From Icerya purchasi (lineage: Eukaryota; Arthropoda; Insecta; Hemiptera; Monophlebidae), in contig CM077115.1 in the NCBI GenBank assembly GCA_039619475.1, forward strand, positions 220,767,291-220,831,290: a DNA stretch of 64,000 bases, written 5' to 3'. Position numbers and translations under genes: made by a program. Shown in pieces: positions 45,395 through 56,830 of the stretch. The stretch's first letter is position 1; every line of letters begins with the position of its first letter. The notes under the pieces are model-generated. The model made no database searches. It had not been told where the DNA came from and worked only from the letters and a program-made list of their open reading frames with translations.

Positions 45395-45560
45395 ACAAAA
45401 AATAGTCGAAGACATCAAAAATCGAAGAATGAAATATCTGGCTCACAAAATCAGAGGAAACGGCTTGTTCACGTTGGTAATGCAAGGAAAGATACAAGGA
45501 AAGCCAATAAAAGGACGAATGAGATTTGAATTAATGACAACGAACCCTCCGGCAAACTTA
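45395..45560 (+). pseudogene. Possible LINE C-terminal scrap
   Basis: KYLAHKIRGNGLFTLVMQGK resembles the LGHIxRxNGL...QGKIxGKRGRGR segment after the reverse transcriptase in RTE/CR1-like elements. Only about 45 codons are recognisable. Confidence 0.45.
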
Positions 45561-45694
45561 CCGTGTAAGAGTCTACGAGAGAAGATTACTCAGACCAGAA
45601 ATAGATTAATTTAATAATGCATGCAATCTCTTGTTTCAAGAACCGCAACTACGACTATGATCTATCTGTATATACATACATACATACATACATA

Positions 45695-47013
45695 CACCCT
45701 GTCAAGAAAGTATCGGGAATTGTTAAATAAAACGAACAATTTTTAATTTTCATCCAAATTTATTTTGTCACCTTCAAAATAACATCCATTCGAAGCGATG
45801 CACATATGCCAACGCTTTTTCCACTCGGCAAAGCACTTCTGATAGGCGGTTTCCGGGATGGCCTTTAGCTCTCGCGTCGCATTCGTCTTGATGTCATCAA
45901 TCGATTCGAAGCGCATTCCCCGTAGCGGAAATTTGAGTTTTGAGAATAGGAAGAAGTCGCAGGGTGCTAAATCTGGTGAATACGGCGGTTGTTCGATGAT
46001 ATTTACCGAGTGTTTGGCCAAAAACTCATTCACAATTATGGCTTTGTGAGACGGCGCATTATCGTGATGGAGAATCCAAGAATTGTCGACCCACAAATCG
46101 TTACGTTTACGACGGATAGCCTCTCTCAAACGTCTCAAAACACTTAAGTAAAACTCTTTGGTGACTGTCTGTCCGGCTGGCACATATTCATAGTGTACCA
46201 CGCCTCGAATATCGAAGAAAACAATCAACATGATCTTCACTTTCGATCGGCTTTGGCGAGGTTTTTTCGGCTTTGGCGCGCCAATTGGCCGCCATTCGGA
46301 CGATTGCTGGTTCGTAAGCGTGTCGTACTCGTACACCCATGTCTCGTCACCAGTAATTATCTTTTCCAAGAAGGTAGGATCCAAATTGGCTCGATCCAGC
46401 ATGTCTGCAGCTACCTGTTCTCGGTACTTTTTTTGAAAGAAATTCAGGTCTTTCGGAACAAGCCGAGCCGCAACGCGTTGCATACCCAATTTTTCGTGCA
46501 CAATCGTACGTACGCTCTCGTGTGACATGCCCAATCCATGAGCCATCTCTCTCAAGCTCGCATTACAATTTTCAGCAACGATTTCCTTGATTTTATCGAC
46601 GTTATCATCGGTCACACTCGTTGAAGGCCGTCCAGAGCGAGGCATGTCTTCGACCGTCTCCCGACCATCCTTGAACGCTCTGTACCACTCGTAAACCCGC
46701 GTTTTTGATAAAGCAGATTCACCAAAAGCCTTCTGTAACATTTTCAGTGTATCGGCACAAGAAATTTCGTTCGAAACACAGAATTTAACACAAGTACGTT
46801 GTTCAATATTTTCACTCATTGTAAAACTTCGACAAAACACTTCAAGGTCGACTGATTTTAACAGCTGCTGTAAACACACTGGTTGACAGATCGCGCTAAA
46901 AATAGGCATCATAATACAAAACAGTTGTACCAACCTGGAAAAAAAAAATTATCTGCCTAGCTATTACCCGGGAGATTTAAATTGACAATTCCCGATACTT
47001 TCTTGACAGGGTG
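45695..47013 (-). mobile_element. Intact-looking mariner transposon, 1319 bp
   Basis: The ends CACCCTGTCAAGAAAGTATC and their reverse complement form inverted repeats of about 30 bp (one mismatch region after GGGAATTGT) flanked by the TA target duplication (45693-45694 and 47014-47015). A single uninterrupted transposase gene fills the interior. The element is inserted at the junction of a (CATA)n tract on the left and a (TA)n/(TG)n tract on the right. Length and organisation are those of autonomous mariners. Confidence 0.97.
45743..46819 (-). CDS. Mariner transposase (DD34D), apparently intact
   Basis: 358 residues from ATG 46819, close to the usual mariner length; a longer frame exists upstream but MSENIEQR matches the family start. 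The N-terminal helix-turn-helix region includes SKTRVYEWYRAFKDGRE and GRPSTS. The linker motif reads RLVPKDL (WVPHEL-like). The catalytic triad is D158 (ITGDETW), D253 (HHDNAPSH) and D288 (YSPDLAPCD), with exactly 34 residues between the last two. No stop or frameshift. It would bind the terminal repeats, excise the element and insert it at TA. A single mutation could still inactivate it; activity cannot be judged from sequence. Confidence 0.97.
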   Translation of the reverse strand: MSENIEQRTCVKFCVSNEISCADTLKMLQKAFGESALSKTRVYEWYRAFKDGRETVEDMPRSGRPSTSVTDDNVDKIKEIVAENCNASLREMAHGLGMSHESVRTIVHEKLGMQRVAARLVPKDLNFFQKKYREQVAADMLDRANLDPTFLEKIITGDETWVYEYDTLTNQQSSEWRPIGAPKPKKPRQSRSKVKIMLIVFFDIRGVVHYEYVPAGQTVTKEFYLSVLRRLREAIRRKRNDLWVDNSWILHHDNAPSHKAIIVNEFLAKHSVNIIEQPPYSPDLAPCDFFLFSKLKFPLRGMRFESIDDIKTNATRELKAIPETAYQKCFAEWKKRWHMCIASNGCYFEGDKINLDEN

Positions 47014-47062
<49 letters not shown>

Positions 47063-47640
47063 ATGAAAATCGGAAAATGTATCTGTTTGTAACATGCTAA
47101 TCTTATTAACTACCAAAACAATTTTGTTTCGGTTTTCACTAGTGGATTGACTGATTCCTGCAGAAGATTTTAATACTAATTTATAATTTTCCGATGTGAT
47201 TTTGCCGACCTATGGGAGCTTTGTCAATGAAGTGAGGAAAATGAAAGGGTAAAATAATTCGATAAAATAAAAAAAAAGTTGAATAAAATATTTACTACGA
47301 TAAATATTTTAGGTAAAATGATTACAATGGTTAATATAAATTAAACGTAAGAATTTAAATAAAATAATTACAATAATGAATATAAATATAAACTCTAGGT
47401 AACGTTATAAGTAAGAACACTGTCTTCCATCTCTTTTCCTTTTGCATTATTTAAATCATTGAAAAAATCTCCGTTTTTTCTTAGGTTTTTATAACTAAAA
47501 GCGTTATGTTTTAATAGATATTCCGAAAGAAAAATGTAATAAAATTATATTTGTACGAAAAGAATAAATGAAATGTAATTTTTATTATCCTCAAAATGTG
47601 TATACAGTTCTTTTTATTACAATGACGGATGGTTTACTTA
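47014..47640. other. No gene recognised
   Basis: A TA/TG microsatellite (47015-47065) followed by AT-rich DNA; nothing else. Confidence 0.5.
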
Positions 47641-47896
47641 ATGTATTTTAAAAGAACATAATATTTCATGACTTTGTATTGTAACTAGAGAGAATGGAAA
47701 AGTAAAAGACATTGAAAATTTAAATAAATGCATAGTAATCACGAGACTAAAACAATCATTGTTTATGGTCCGTGAAGAATAATTATAGGTATGACAGCTG
47801 CTGCACTTTCTAGTGATAACTATCTTCAATGCAGATGTAAAAAAAGGAATTCTCTAGTTTCAATACAAAATCATGAAATATGTTCTTTTAAAATAC
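47641..47896. mobile_element. MITE of about 256 bp with ~48-bp inverted ends
   Basis: GTATTTTAAAAGAACAT at 47643-47659 continues for about 48 bp and is mirrored by 47848-47896 with a few mismatches and a 3-bp gap. The flanks carry CTTA at 47637-47640 and 47897-47900, a possible 4-bp target duplication. No coding capacity. The superfamily cannot be assigned from the ends alone. Confidence 0.75.
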
Positions 47897-47989
47897 CTTA
47901 GGTTAACCAGCTAACATTTTGATTGATCATCGACAACGTAACATACATATATTATCTACTTTTCATATTTCGGAAGATTTATATAACTG

Positions 47990-48885
47990 TTAATGAACGA
48001 TTTTAAACCGACGACTTTAGAATGGCAAACGATTTATAGAAACTTGTGGAAATTAAAAAATATTTCTACTCCGTACCAAAAGCACAATTAAATCAAATTT
48101 ATATTCAACTATATGTCGGTTACGTTGTTTACTTAATAATCGGTGACCTCAAAAAGATTGAAGGAAGGGCCATATTAAGATCATCTATGTATAAGTGGGC
48201 TGTAACTGGCGGTCGTATACAATCTGCCATGTATATACAGCGTAAGTAATGTTACGCTCAGCGCTGAGCCTTGCGGTACATTATTTTTGATGATGAAAGA
48301 GGAAGATATCTTAGAGCCAGTCCTTACTCAGATCGCCCTATCTGAAAGAAATTTTAGGATATAATTGCACATTTTTCCGCTAATTACGGTGTTCGTTAAT
48401 TTAATAAGTACACCATATTGCCGTACGCGGTTGAAAGATTTTAAGTCGAAAACGACCGAATATAAGTACTGCTTTCTATTTTGTTGGCTGTATGTATCTA
48501 CCATTATAAGCTCAGAAGATACATAATTTCAGATTTTGATGTTCGGCCACTGACCTGGATTGCAGATAGAATCTTCTAAAATTCTAGAACGGAGTAGACA
48601 CGCTTATTTACCATTTTCTTCAGAGTTTTGGAAGAGACCAAGATGAAAAAAATTTTGATCTATAACTTTGTGGGAGCAAGGAATCTTTGTTTGATTTAAC
48701 AATAGGAATTATTAACGCACTTTTCCAGGAGTTAGGGATAGATGATGAGAACCAGATTTGGTTATAAATACATATATAGTATGAAACTTTTAGCAGGAGG
48801 AGGAAAATGTTGCAGCATGAGTGGATGAATTGAATTCGCTCCCGGCGCAGTGTTTTTAATCTTATTTAGTTGGAAGTCCAATATT
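47990..48885 (-). pseudogene. Jockey-like LINE reverse transcriptase remnant
   Basis: On the reverse strand, pieces in several frames follow in the right order: TAPGANSIHPLMLQHFP (about 48860), SWKSALIIPIVKSNKDS (about 48720), the VVFDLKSFNRVRQYG region (about 48440), NNVPQGSALSVTLL (about 48280) and LYIDDL (about 48190), where YADD has become YIDD. Many stops. No poly(A) tail or target duplication identified. An old copy. Confidence 0.75.
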
Positions 48886-51717
48886 TATCTATTGAAAACG
48901 GAAGGTTAGGCATTGTTACGTTAAAGTGGTTCAAAGATCACGTTATTAGTTGATATGGTTTTTCTTTTTCGTTAATTATTCGTTTTGGGCAACGTGTAAA
49001 AATTCTTTTTACGCATTCGTTTGATTAATCGCATGTTACGTTCCGTGTTTTATAACTTTTACAAATATTTTTATAGTCCGAATGATTTGTAAAAATAAAA
49101 AATTTTCTAACACTTCGATAATTCCCGTCTGAATGTGTTATAAAAAATTACTACAGCGAGGGCACCTATATTGAAATAATAAAATTTCGGTTTAGCTCAA
49201 AAGTTTTATTTTTTTATTTTGTTCTAACGTCGCAGCGCATAAGATGCAAGATTTTGGTGTCGAGTGGTTTAGAAAGACATTGTGTGACCGGTTCCGCAGC
49301 GGGGGAAGAGTACTCTTCAACTCTTTTCCTTGGTCAAAAAAAAAAATTTATTTTTTATTTTTTATTATTTTTTTTTACAAAATCCTAGTGCTCTATACGT
49401 GGTTGGGATTCAAATAAATCTGTATCGATTCACGCTAATTACCAAGGACAGGTTGGAATTAGAAGTGAAGCAGGATCACGATTCAATCAATTTTAGAAAG
49501 CTGAGATTCGTATCAAGTGGCCCTGTACATCGAGGGGTTGTAAACAGTATCAATATATAAAAAAACTCGGTCATTTTGGCCCCTTGACCCCTCTTACTTT
49601 CATTTCTGTCTCTTTCTCTTCTATACTTTGTATAAAATTATCAAAATTTACAATGTAATTCTTACTGGCATCAACACAAAAAAAAATAACATAATCGCAA
49701 AAATCCTATCGTAACATTTAACTTTCATTACATAAAATTAAGATATTGTTTCGGTACATTTTTCGTTACATAAAATTGGGACATTTTTTCTAATGGGGGG
49801 GGGGGTAGCCTAAGAATTACGTTGTAATTAATATATATATATATATGCGAAATATAATGTATATTTTCACCATGAATATGGAGCGAAACACGTCGGTGTA
49901 TTAATTTTTAATAATAAATTTATGTTTCTAGTCAATGTTTGTTATTACTGTTATATTACATAAAATTGTGAAACATGTTTTTTTAAAAATTGTTTAATAA
50001 AGACAGGTATCTGAAATTAGTTTTAAAAAAAGTGTTATATGTTATACCAAAGTGGCGTCTATAATTGTTCAACCTGTTTACATTACTGCGAGTTATCTTT
50101 CTTCATCTACGTACTCAAACGTAAGATAGTCGTTTTGAGACTTATTAAATTAAATTTTTCAATAAAAGGAAACACATAGTGGCGACTGTACTGATTACCA
50201 GCGCCGGATTTCGACGTGCTGTAGAAAACTAAGCTGCAAAAGTGTAAGAAACATTTGAGGCAGTGAAGTATGGTGGGCGTTATAATTACCCAGAAGTTAA
50301 ACGCTAACTTGTATCATCCATGAACAAAGCAAAAAGGACCCCTTTACATCACTATTCAAACTGTCTACTATGCTAGCCTTAAGAGTAAAACTCTCCTATT
50401 CATTAACATCGCTATACATATGGGTTTGAAAAATTATTGCATGGGAACTTTACGGTCTCAATGTAAAAACAGAATGTTCTATAACAACGACTCTTAAGTA
50501 GTTTAATTGAAAAACGAGAAATTTATTATATTTCATTTTAATTTATTAACTAAATCATTAATGTTTTAAAATGGTTTCTTAGTCATTTCTTAGATGTATG
50601 TATTACCTATCACAACGGTGTAAACTGTTTATAAAAAATGCTAAAACAGAAGCATTATTTATTTATTGAAAATTAAGAAACTAATTTTAGTTTTGCTGTA
50701 GTAGACGAATCGATAAAAAAAAGTTAAAACTAGCTTTTTGCCTTATGGTAAAGTTGCTCAAATTGTACATTTTAATTGATTCTCGGCTTATTAAGCGGTA
50801 CTAAAAAGTTAAAAAAAAACAATATTGATTTATTAAAAATTAAAAATACTAACTTCATACTTTTGTATGTCAGAAGAATTGATTAAAAAAAGAAAAAGTT
50901 AGCTTTCTATCCGGAAGCGAGTCAAAATTTGCATTGGAAGATTGATCAATTTGGATAGATATATACGGAGTTGAACGAGTGCATTTGTGATGATAACATA
51001 AGCGAGATAGCAATGTAAGTGAAGAAGAGAAGATAGAAGGCCGACACCAGAGACAGGCAGACATACAATGTACAGACGTTACGAAAATATGGCGGAAAGA
51101 GTATACGATAATCGAACAGTATATGTTTGAACAGGATAGATGATGACCGATGCGTTGCATTTATGTGTTCCCCTAGTTGAACATTTACATTTTGCCGTAC
51201 TGCTACAAATATGCGGGGGCCTAGGAAAACAATCGTATAGCTATCTAGCAGTCCAAACTCCAGAAAACGCAACCCTAGAATGGTACAGAAATAAGGAAAG
51301 AAAACAGCGAGACCGCCGATTGTCTTATCGCAATTGTTGATTTTATATCGTGCAAGAGTTAAAGTCAACATAGACAACTTTAAGCTCATTCTTGTTTTAG
51401 CAACTCCATTTATTTCGGTCTACCGCGTTATATCGCTCAGTCCGGTAAATTTCAATTAAATCCTCTTTTAACAGCTTAGATTTTTCTACAGGTATGCTTT
51501 AAGTTTGCCCGAACGTATATATAATTAGTACTTCGTGCGCCATACTACAAAGCAAAATGCTCTCAAATTAACTGCGGTTTTTTGTTTGTTTTTTAATAAA
51601 TTTCATTTTATTTCATCAATTTAAAATTAATTTTAAACCCTATCGTTGATAATAAAGTACTCTAGGTCCGGTTTGTATTTATTCATCTCGTTTCCTGCGT
51701 TGCATATTCAAATCAAT
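48886..51717. other. No gene recognised
   Basis: AT-rich DNA. It has an 11-base G run near 49795-49805, a short TA tract near 49830-49845 and a 147-codon reverse-strand ORF (50946-51389) with hydrophobic runs but no family resemblance; this is probably chance, since the opposite strand is also open there. Confidence 0.45.
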
Positions 51718-51724
51718 ATTACGT

Positions 51725-52264
51725 TCCGGGGAATGAGCGGGTTGACCTGGTCGCTCGGTCATTCATGATATGCCCAATGCCGTTATTTGCTTTTGGTCCA
51801 TTATCTTTGAGAGGTTTCCTGTCAGATACGGTCTTCGCACAGTGGAGTCATGACTGGATGTCTCAGTCGACCTTCCTCAGGGAACGGAAGCCTGAACGCA
51901 AAGTGTTTTCGGCAATCAATCGCCTGAGAACGGGACATACGTCCTTTTCCCACGACTATATCCTCAAACAAGCCCCAAAGCCAAGTACCTGCCCACTTTG
52001 TTCTATCGATGAATACCCGTCAGTTTCGCATATCTTGCTGAAATGCACACGTCTAAATGGGTTACGGCAAGGTCAGATCACATCGATTGAGGACATCCTC
52101 TCAAATACCCCTACCGCTTTGAACAATCTTATGACTTTCGTTCAGGCTAGCGAGCTAAGAAGTCTGTTTTAAACGTGGGTCCACTCACTGCGATAACCTA
52201 GGTAGTTACATGCAGCGAGCGGTTTAGTACCCCTTCTTAAATAAATAAAAAAAAAAAAAAAAAA
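51725..52264 (+). mobile_element. Family B-type LINE 3' end with 7-bp target duplication
   Basis: 5'-truncated exactly inside the last RNase H motif (GNERVDLVAR). It carries the C-terminal domain, a 3' UTR ending CTTAAATAAATAAAA and an A tail. The repeat ATTACGT at 51718-51724 and 52265-52271 flanks it. The sequence is related to, but distinct from, the family B copies at 42 and 63 kb. Confidence 0.88.
51728..52172 (+). pseudogene. LINE ORF2 C-terminal domain (open fragment)
   Basis: The frame is open from the truncation point to the natural stop: GNERVDLVARS, then INRLRTGHTSFSHDYIL and the knuckle-like CPLCSIDEYPSVSHILLKC. About 147 codons; complete for the domain but lacking everything upstream, so it has no independent function. 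Confidence 0.8.
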
Positions 52265-52420
52265 ATTACGTATCCGTTCATTGAAATTTAAATAATCTTT
52301 TTCTAAAGCATCTCGAATGTTCCGAATAGTTGAATAAATTCTCCAACACGTTGTCCTTTTTCTTTATTAATTTCTTCCTTTATTTTCAGCATCATTAAAA
52401 ACTTTCAACATTTCTTTTCT

Positions 52421-52493
52421 TTTTTTTTTTGAGCTTTCCAGCAATGGATCTTCGCCCGGAAACGACGCGAGGGAAACGAATTAGTGTTAGATA
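52421..52493 (-). mobile_element. Inverted 3' end of family A LINE
   Basis: Read on the reverse strand this is the family A 3' UTR (CGTTTCCGGGCGAAGATCC) and poly(A) tail (T's at 52421-52431). It abuts, head to head, the plus-strand family A body that starts at about 52494. Confidence 0.85.
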
Positions 52494-53163
52494 TAGATCT
52501 CCCTTCCCTAAACCCTCGTCAGATCCTATTATTCTTTATGTTCGTTCCTTAATTTATAATTTATTAATATCCCGTTCTATTTTAATTGACCTGCTCTGGA
52601 TTTCGGGCCACTGCAGCATTGTTGGTAACGATATTGCCGATTCGTTGACATGTCTAGCTGCAGTAAATGGCCGTTTCATAGACAGATTCCCCTTCCAATG
52701 TCTTTGTCCTCTCTCTTATCGTTTTCACCGTGACTTTTGGACTGATCTTTATCCGTCTCTTTTCTCCAAACCTAACTGCTTTTACTTTGCTATACAACTC
52801 TCTCCGCCCACTTCTTCCTGGTTTAATAATATTCCCTGCATCAGCCATTCTGTTATTTCTTCCATAATTCGCCTCCGCTTTAATCACAGTCTGCTTCCTG
52901 CCTCCCTCTTTCGTTTTAATACTGTTCAGTCTCCCTTGTGTCCCTTTCATCCACCTATCTTAAATTTGACCTGTGATTTAAATCATCTTCTTTTCGAATG
53001 TTCATCTATCTCCTCAGAACGCGCAGTCCTTTATTCTAATTTGCTTGGACTTGGCCTCCCGACCCCTTACGGTGCGCACTACATTCTTGCTCTTCCTTCT
53101 CCCTGTGTTGTTCCTGTATTGGCTACCTTCATTTCTTCTGTTTCTAATCGCTTCCTGATTTAA
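52494..53163 (+). pseudogene. LINE ORF2 C-terminus (open, truncated)
   Basis: About 222 codons open up to the natural stop at 53161-53163. Only the last RNase H motif is present (SGHCSIVGNDIADS). Then RLRFNHSLLPASLFRF, CDLNHLLFECSSISSERA and LGLPTPYGAHYILALPS follow, the best-preserved family A C-terminus in the window. Codons upstream in the frame come from the inverted fragment and are not original. Confidence 0.82.
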
Positions 53164-53256
53164 CTTTCAAATCCCCCTACGTTTCATTATTTGTTAGTCC
53201 TTTGTGTTGGGTAAATGTCCTGTGTTGACGAGCAAAGAAAAAAAAGAAAAGAAAAG
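52494..53256 (+). mobile_element. Family A LINE copy, plus strand
   Basis: Contains the end of RNase H and the C-terminal domain in one open frame, then the 3' UTR (GTTGGGTAAATGTCCTGTG) and an A/G-rich tail. Together with the inverted 3' end in front, the unit 52421-53256 may be flanked by ATTTCT (about 52413 and 53258), a weak hint that both parts came in together. Confidence 0.85.
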
Positions 53257-54734
53257 ATTTCTCCCCGCTGATTGTCATTCGCTTTTTTAAATCGCTTTTA
53301 CGTTTCTTCACGCTGTTTATCAATCATTTCCATAGAAACCTTTTTTTCAGGCAGTACAAACAATTTTTGATGTACATTACACTGAACATACATATATAGA
53401 TAAAATAAGTGAATAAAAGAAAAAAAAGACATTCAACATTCTGGAAAACGCGATGAGAGGTCCTGTTGTCGGTCAGGGGTAAATATAATCAATCATCGAC
53501 CATCGTAAGGAGAAGCGCGCATCTTATAAGGTCAATTTCAGCGGGCACGGGGCGGAAAGGAGGGAAGAAATGAAAAAAAGACCCGACAGAGATTTTTTTT
53601 GTCAGACACAGTCGCTGTGTTACCTTTTCCCAGTATTATTGTTTTTGACTCCTCTCTGATCGTGACAGAAATCGCGCGCAAAATTATTTTCCGGTAGTAA
53701 GTTGGTGCCAATCGATTCAATGGAAAAAACCCACGTGGAAACGTAAAATAGAAAACGTGATCTACAATCATTACGAACATTTACCAGCAACGATCTCAGT
53801 TCCAGATTGAGGGATCCCGCAATTTGATTGTCGTAGCCCTGATCAAAGTCATCGGATCACCGCCCGCAACAGGGATACGTATAATTAATTTATTTATATT
53901 ATCCAATTTTTTATTGATTTATTTTGTTTGTACATAATACTGCGTTTTTCACCGGTCGACCAGTAGCGAAAGATTGGTGTAGGTTAACTTCGTAAATACA
54001 CTATACAAAAAATTCAAATAAATAATTTTTTTTAATAATAATAACAATAATGCACAGTAATTAAGACACGGTGACGGCATCCTTGTGGGTCTGCTAGAAG
54101 AAATATAACGTTACATTTGGCATCCCTGGTTTAGGGAACTGAAACCAATAATAACATTACAAATCATTTACTTTTTTTGCATCAATTTCATGTTTTAGAA
54201 CGAAGATTTGTTCTCGTTAATTTTTTAATACTCGTGCGTTCTTCATACGATGAAAACTTAATCTCGCATTATCTGTAAATTTTAATACATCGTTATTTGT
54301 TAAATTAATTTTATCCGAAAGAGTCCCAATTTTCTCATTACTATCGTCAAACTTGCTTGTAACAAAGTGCCGCAGTCCGATGTTAATCTAGAGCAAGCAA
54401 GCGAGCATCCAGTGTCTTAAAACTGGGTATTTTCGGCTAAGGAAGTTGTTAATCCTGACCGAAAAATTTTGCAGAAAGCAAGCAGAAACCATTTCTCATG
54501 AAAACCAATGAGTACAAAACCATCAATAAAATACAATTACATGTATGAATACTAGCACTATGAACTATAGTTTATCCAGGACATTATAATTACTATGGGC
54601 GGCTGAATATGGACATACGACCGAATGTATACATAAATTGCATATCTCCGTAAAGCCGGAAAAGAAAGATAAGAGAGACGGGAAATTAAGAGGGAAATGA
54701 AGAGGGAAAAAACTTTTTTTTTTTTTTTTTATTG
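53257..54734. other. No gene recognised
   Basis: Contains a GC-richer patch at about 53440-53880 without a convincing frame or motif. A T run lies at about 54713-54731 immediately before the next LINE. No gene supported. Confidence 0.45.
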
Positions 54735-56830
54735 GCCTAAAACTTTAAATCTGGTTATTGCAACTACCATCGAAATGTCCGTTATCATCCGTGGTAATAA
54801 TAGCATAGCACCCCTTAAATTTATAGTAAATAATAGTTTGCCCATATCGTTCGTAAAAAAAAACCTTAAATTTTTTATTAAACCACTAACCTATCTCTTT
54901 AACTAATCTGTTAACGCTGGCACATTTCCTAACATCCTTAAAAAAATAAAAGTGACTTAGCAAATTACAGGCTTATTTGTATCCTATCGATTATTTCCAA
55001 AATTTTTGAAAAGTGCATTAAAATTAGAATGCTTAATTATTTAAATAAGAAAAACTTTTTCGGTATCAATTAATTCGGATTTCTTGAAGGAAAGGGTACA
55101 GATTTAACCTTATTTAAACATATATCCCACATAACCAACAATCTTGAACGTGGAAAATCCTGTTTAGCCGTTTACTTTGACCTTCGTAAAGCTTTCGATT
55201 TAATTGATCATAAAATTCTTTTGGCTAAATTAAACGCATCCGGTTTTCGGCTAAAAATGTTCGATTGGCTTAAATTTTACTTATGCCTAAGAAAATATAA
55301 AACAAAAATAAATAAAGTGTTGAGCGATTACGTTACCCAAGAATGTGGAGTTCCTCAAAATAATATATCCTAGATCCGTTATTATTTCTAATTTATATCA
55401 AATGACTTCTGTAATATAAAAATAACGGGACAAATCTTTACTTACGCCGATGATACGGTTATAGTTGTTAGCTTCCGTTACGCCAAACTCTTACATAATC
55501 TTGCTCAAAATGATGTTAATGTCTTATTAAATTGGTTCAGCCGTAATAAACTAATAGTAAATTTTAAGAAAACCAAATTCATGGTATACACAGCCATTTA
55601 CAACAAAATAAATTTGATAACGTAGAGTTAAATTTATGCAACAATATATCCATAGACAGAGTATACGACATCAAGTACTTGGGCTTAAATCTGGATTGTA
55701 GATTAACATGGAATAAACATTTACATTATTTAGAGCAGAAATTAAGAAAATTAAATTACATCTTCTATTATTTAAACGAGTTTTTCAGCGGGAATCATTT
55801 ATTCCGAATTTATTTAGCGCTTTACATGCCTGTTCTCACATAATACGGTTTAATGCATTGGGGAAATGCAGCAAGATACAACTTAATGCAACTTAATTTA
55901 GTCAAGAGAATATTTGAACTTATTAACCAGAACACAACTACTCACATGATATTTCCCGTTACCTAACCACATTGTACGAAACTCAGTTATTACTTTTCTT
56001 GTTTAAGTACAGAAACGAATTTCGCTTCCACATTAATACGAATAAAACGAGGAGATGCGCTAAAGAATTTGCAATTGTGCCAAACTATACTAAATACCAT
56101 TCTCGTATACAAGCATGTTATATGGCTCCATTACTTTATATTCACTTACCAAATTCTCTATCGCACAATATGAAAAATCTTATAAATTACAAAAAAAGAC
56201 GCAAACAGTTATTATATTATTTTGATAGAAATTCCAGTGCATAATGTGTAACGACCCACTCACCACTATCCTTTATCCACTTACATACTGTAATATCATT
56301 TTCTCACTTATTCCCGATCAGTTTTTCCAGTCATCCTAACATTTCTCTCTTAAATTTAACATTGCGCAGGATGCTATCTCGACGCTTACCTTTTTTCCTT
56401 AATTTTTAAATTATTAATTTTTTGTCTATGGCGAATACGATTACCTAAGCGCTAAAAATATGTTATATATATACATATATAAAATTTAAACCGTTTCACA
56501 TTTTTCCTTTCTTTTTAAATTTCAGTAGTATCGATGTTTTACTTTGTTATTTTTTAAGAAACCTTTTTCTTCCTCATTATTGTATCAGAGTTTTTTATAT
56601 TGAATTATTCCATCGCTCGCGCAATTTGTGCGCATAGGTGGAGCTTGTAGCAATAATAATAGTAGTAATATTATTAATTTGTCTTGTTATATTAAAAATT
56701 TTTATCATTATTACTATTATAATTATTACCATTTTCACTATTATAATCATTACTAAGTTGTATATTTTTAACACTGTAAATAAAAATTGAGTTAAATTTA
56801 TTATTTGTTATTATTATTATTATTATTACT
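54735..56830 (+). mobile_element. CR1/L2-like LINE remnant
   Basis: Degraded reverse transcriptase in the order NYRLICI (about 54970), FGFLEGKGTDLTLFK, VYFDLRKAFDLIDHKILL (about 55180), ECGVPQ, and YADDTVIVV (about 55445), then LLNWFSRNKLIVN and KYLGLNLDCRLTWNKH. A long 3' region ends with CTGTAAATAAAAATTGAG and ATT repeats near 56830. Endonuclease and 5' end are missing. Confidence 0.82.
54740..56244 (+). pseudogene. CR1/L2-like reverse transcriptase (broken)
   Basis: The active-site YADD is intact, but stops and frameshifts occur about every 100 codons, for example in the GVPQGS motif, where the order is damaged near 55355-55375. The last open piece, 55972-56244, is the natural C-terminus. 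Distinct from the CR1/L2-type element at 21-26 kb. Confidence 0.8.

Larger units (their letters stand above)
43338..45694. other. Mostly anonymous DNA with two decayed fragments
   Basis: Apart from the polymerase scrap (43534-43761) and a possible LINE scrap (45395-45560) no gene is seen. The stretch 43920-44180 is GC-richer but has no continuous frame. The ORF at 45097-45378 has a hydrophobic patch (SNLLPSLLFFCLLTPS) but no known similarity. Confidence 0.45.

Noticed and set aside
50946..51389. 147-codon reverse-strand ORF with hydrophobic segments
   Set aside because: No recognisable family, no acceptor or start context, and overlapping open frames on both strands suggest chance.
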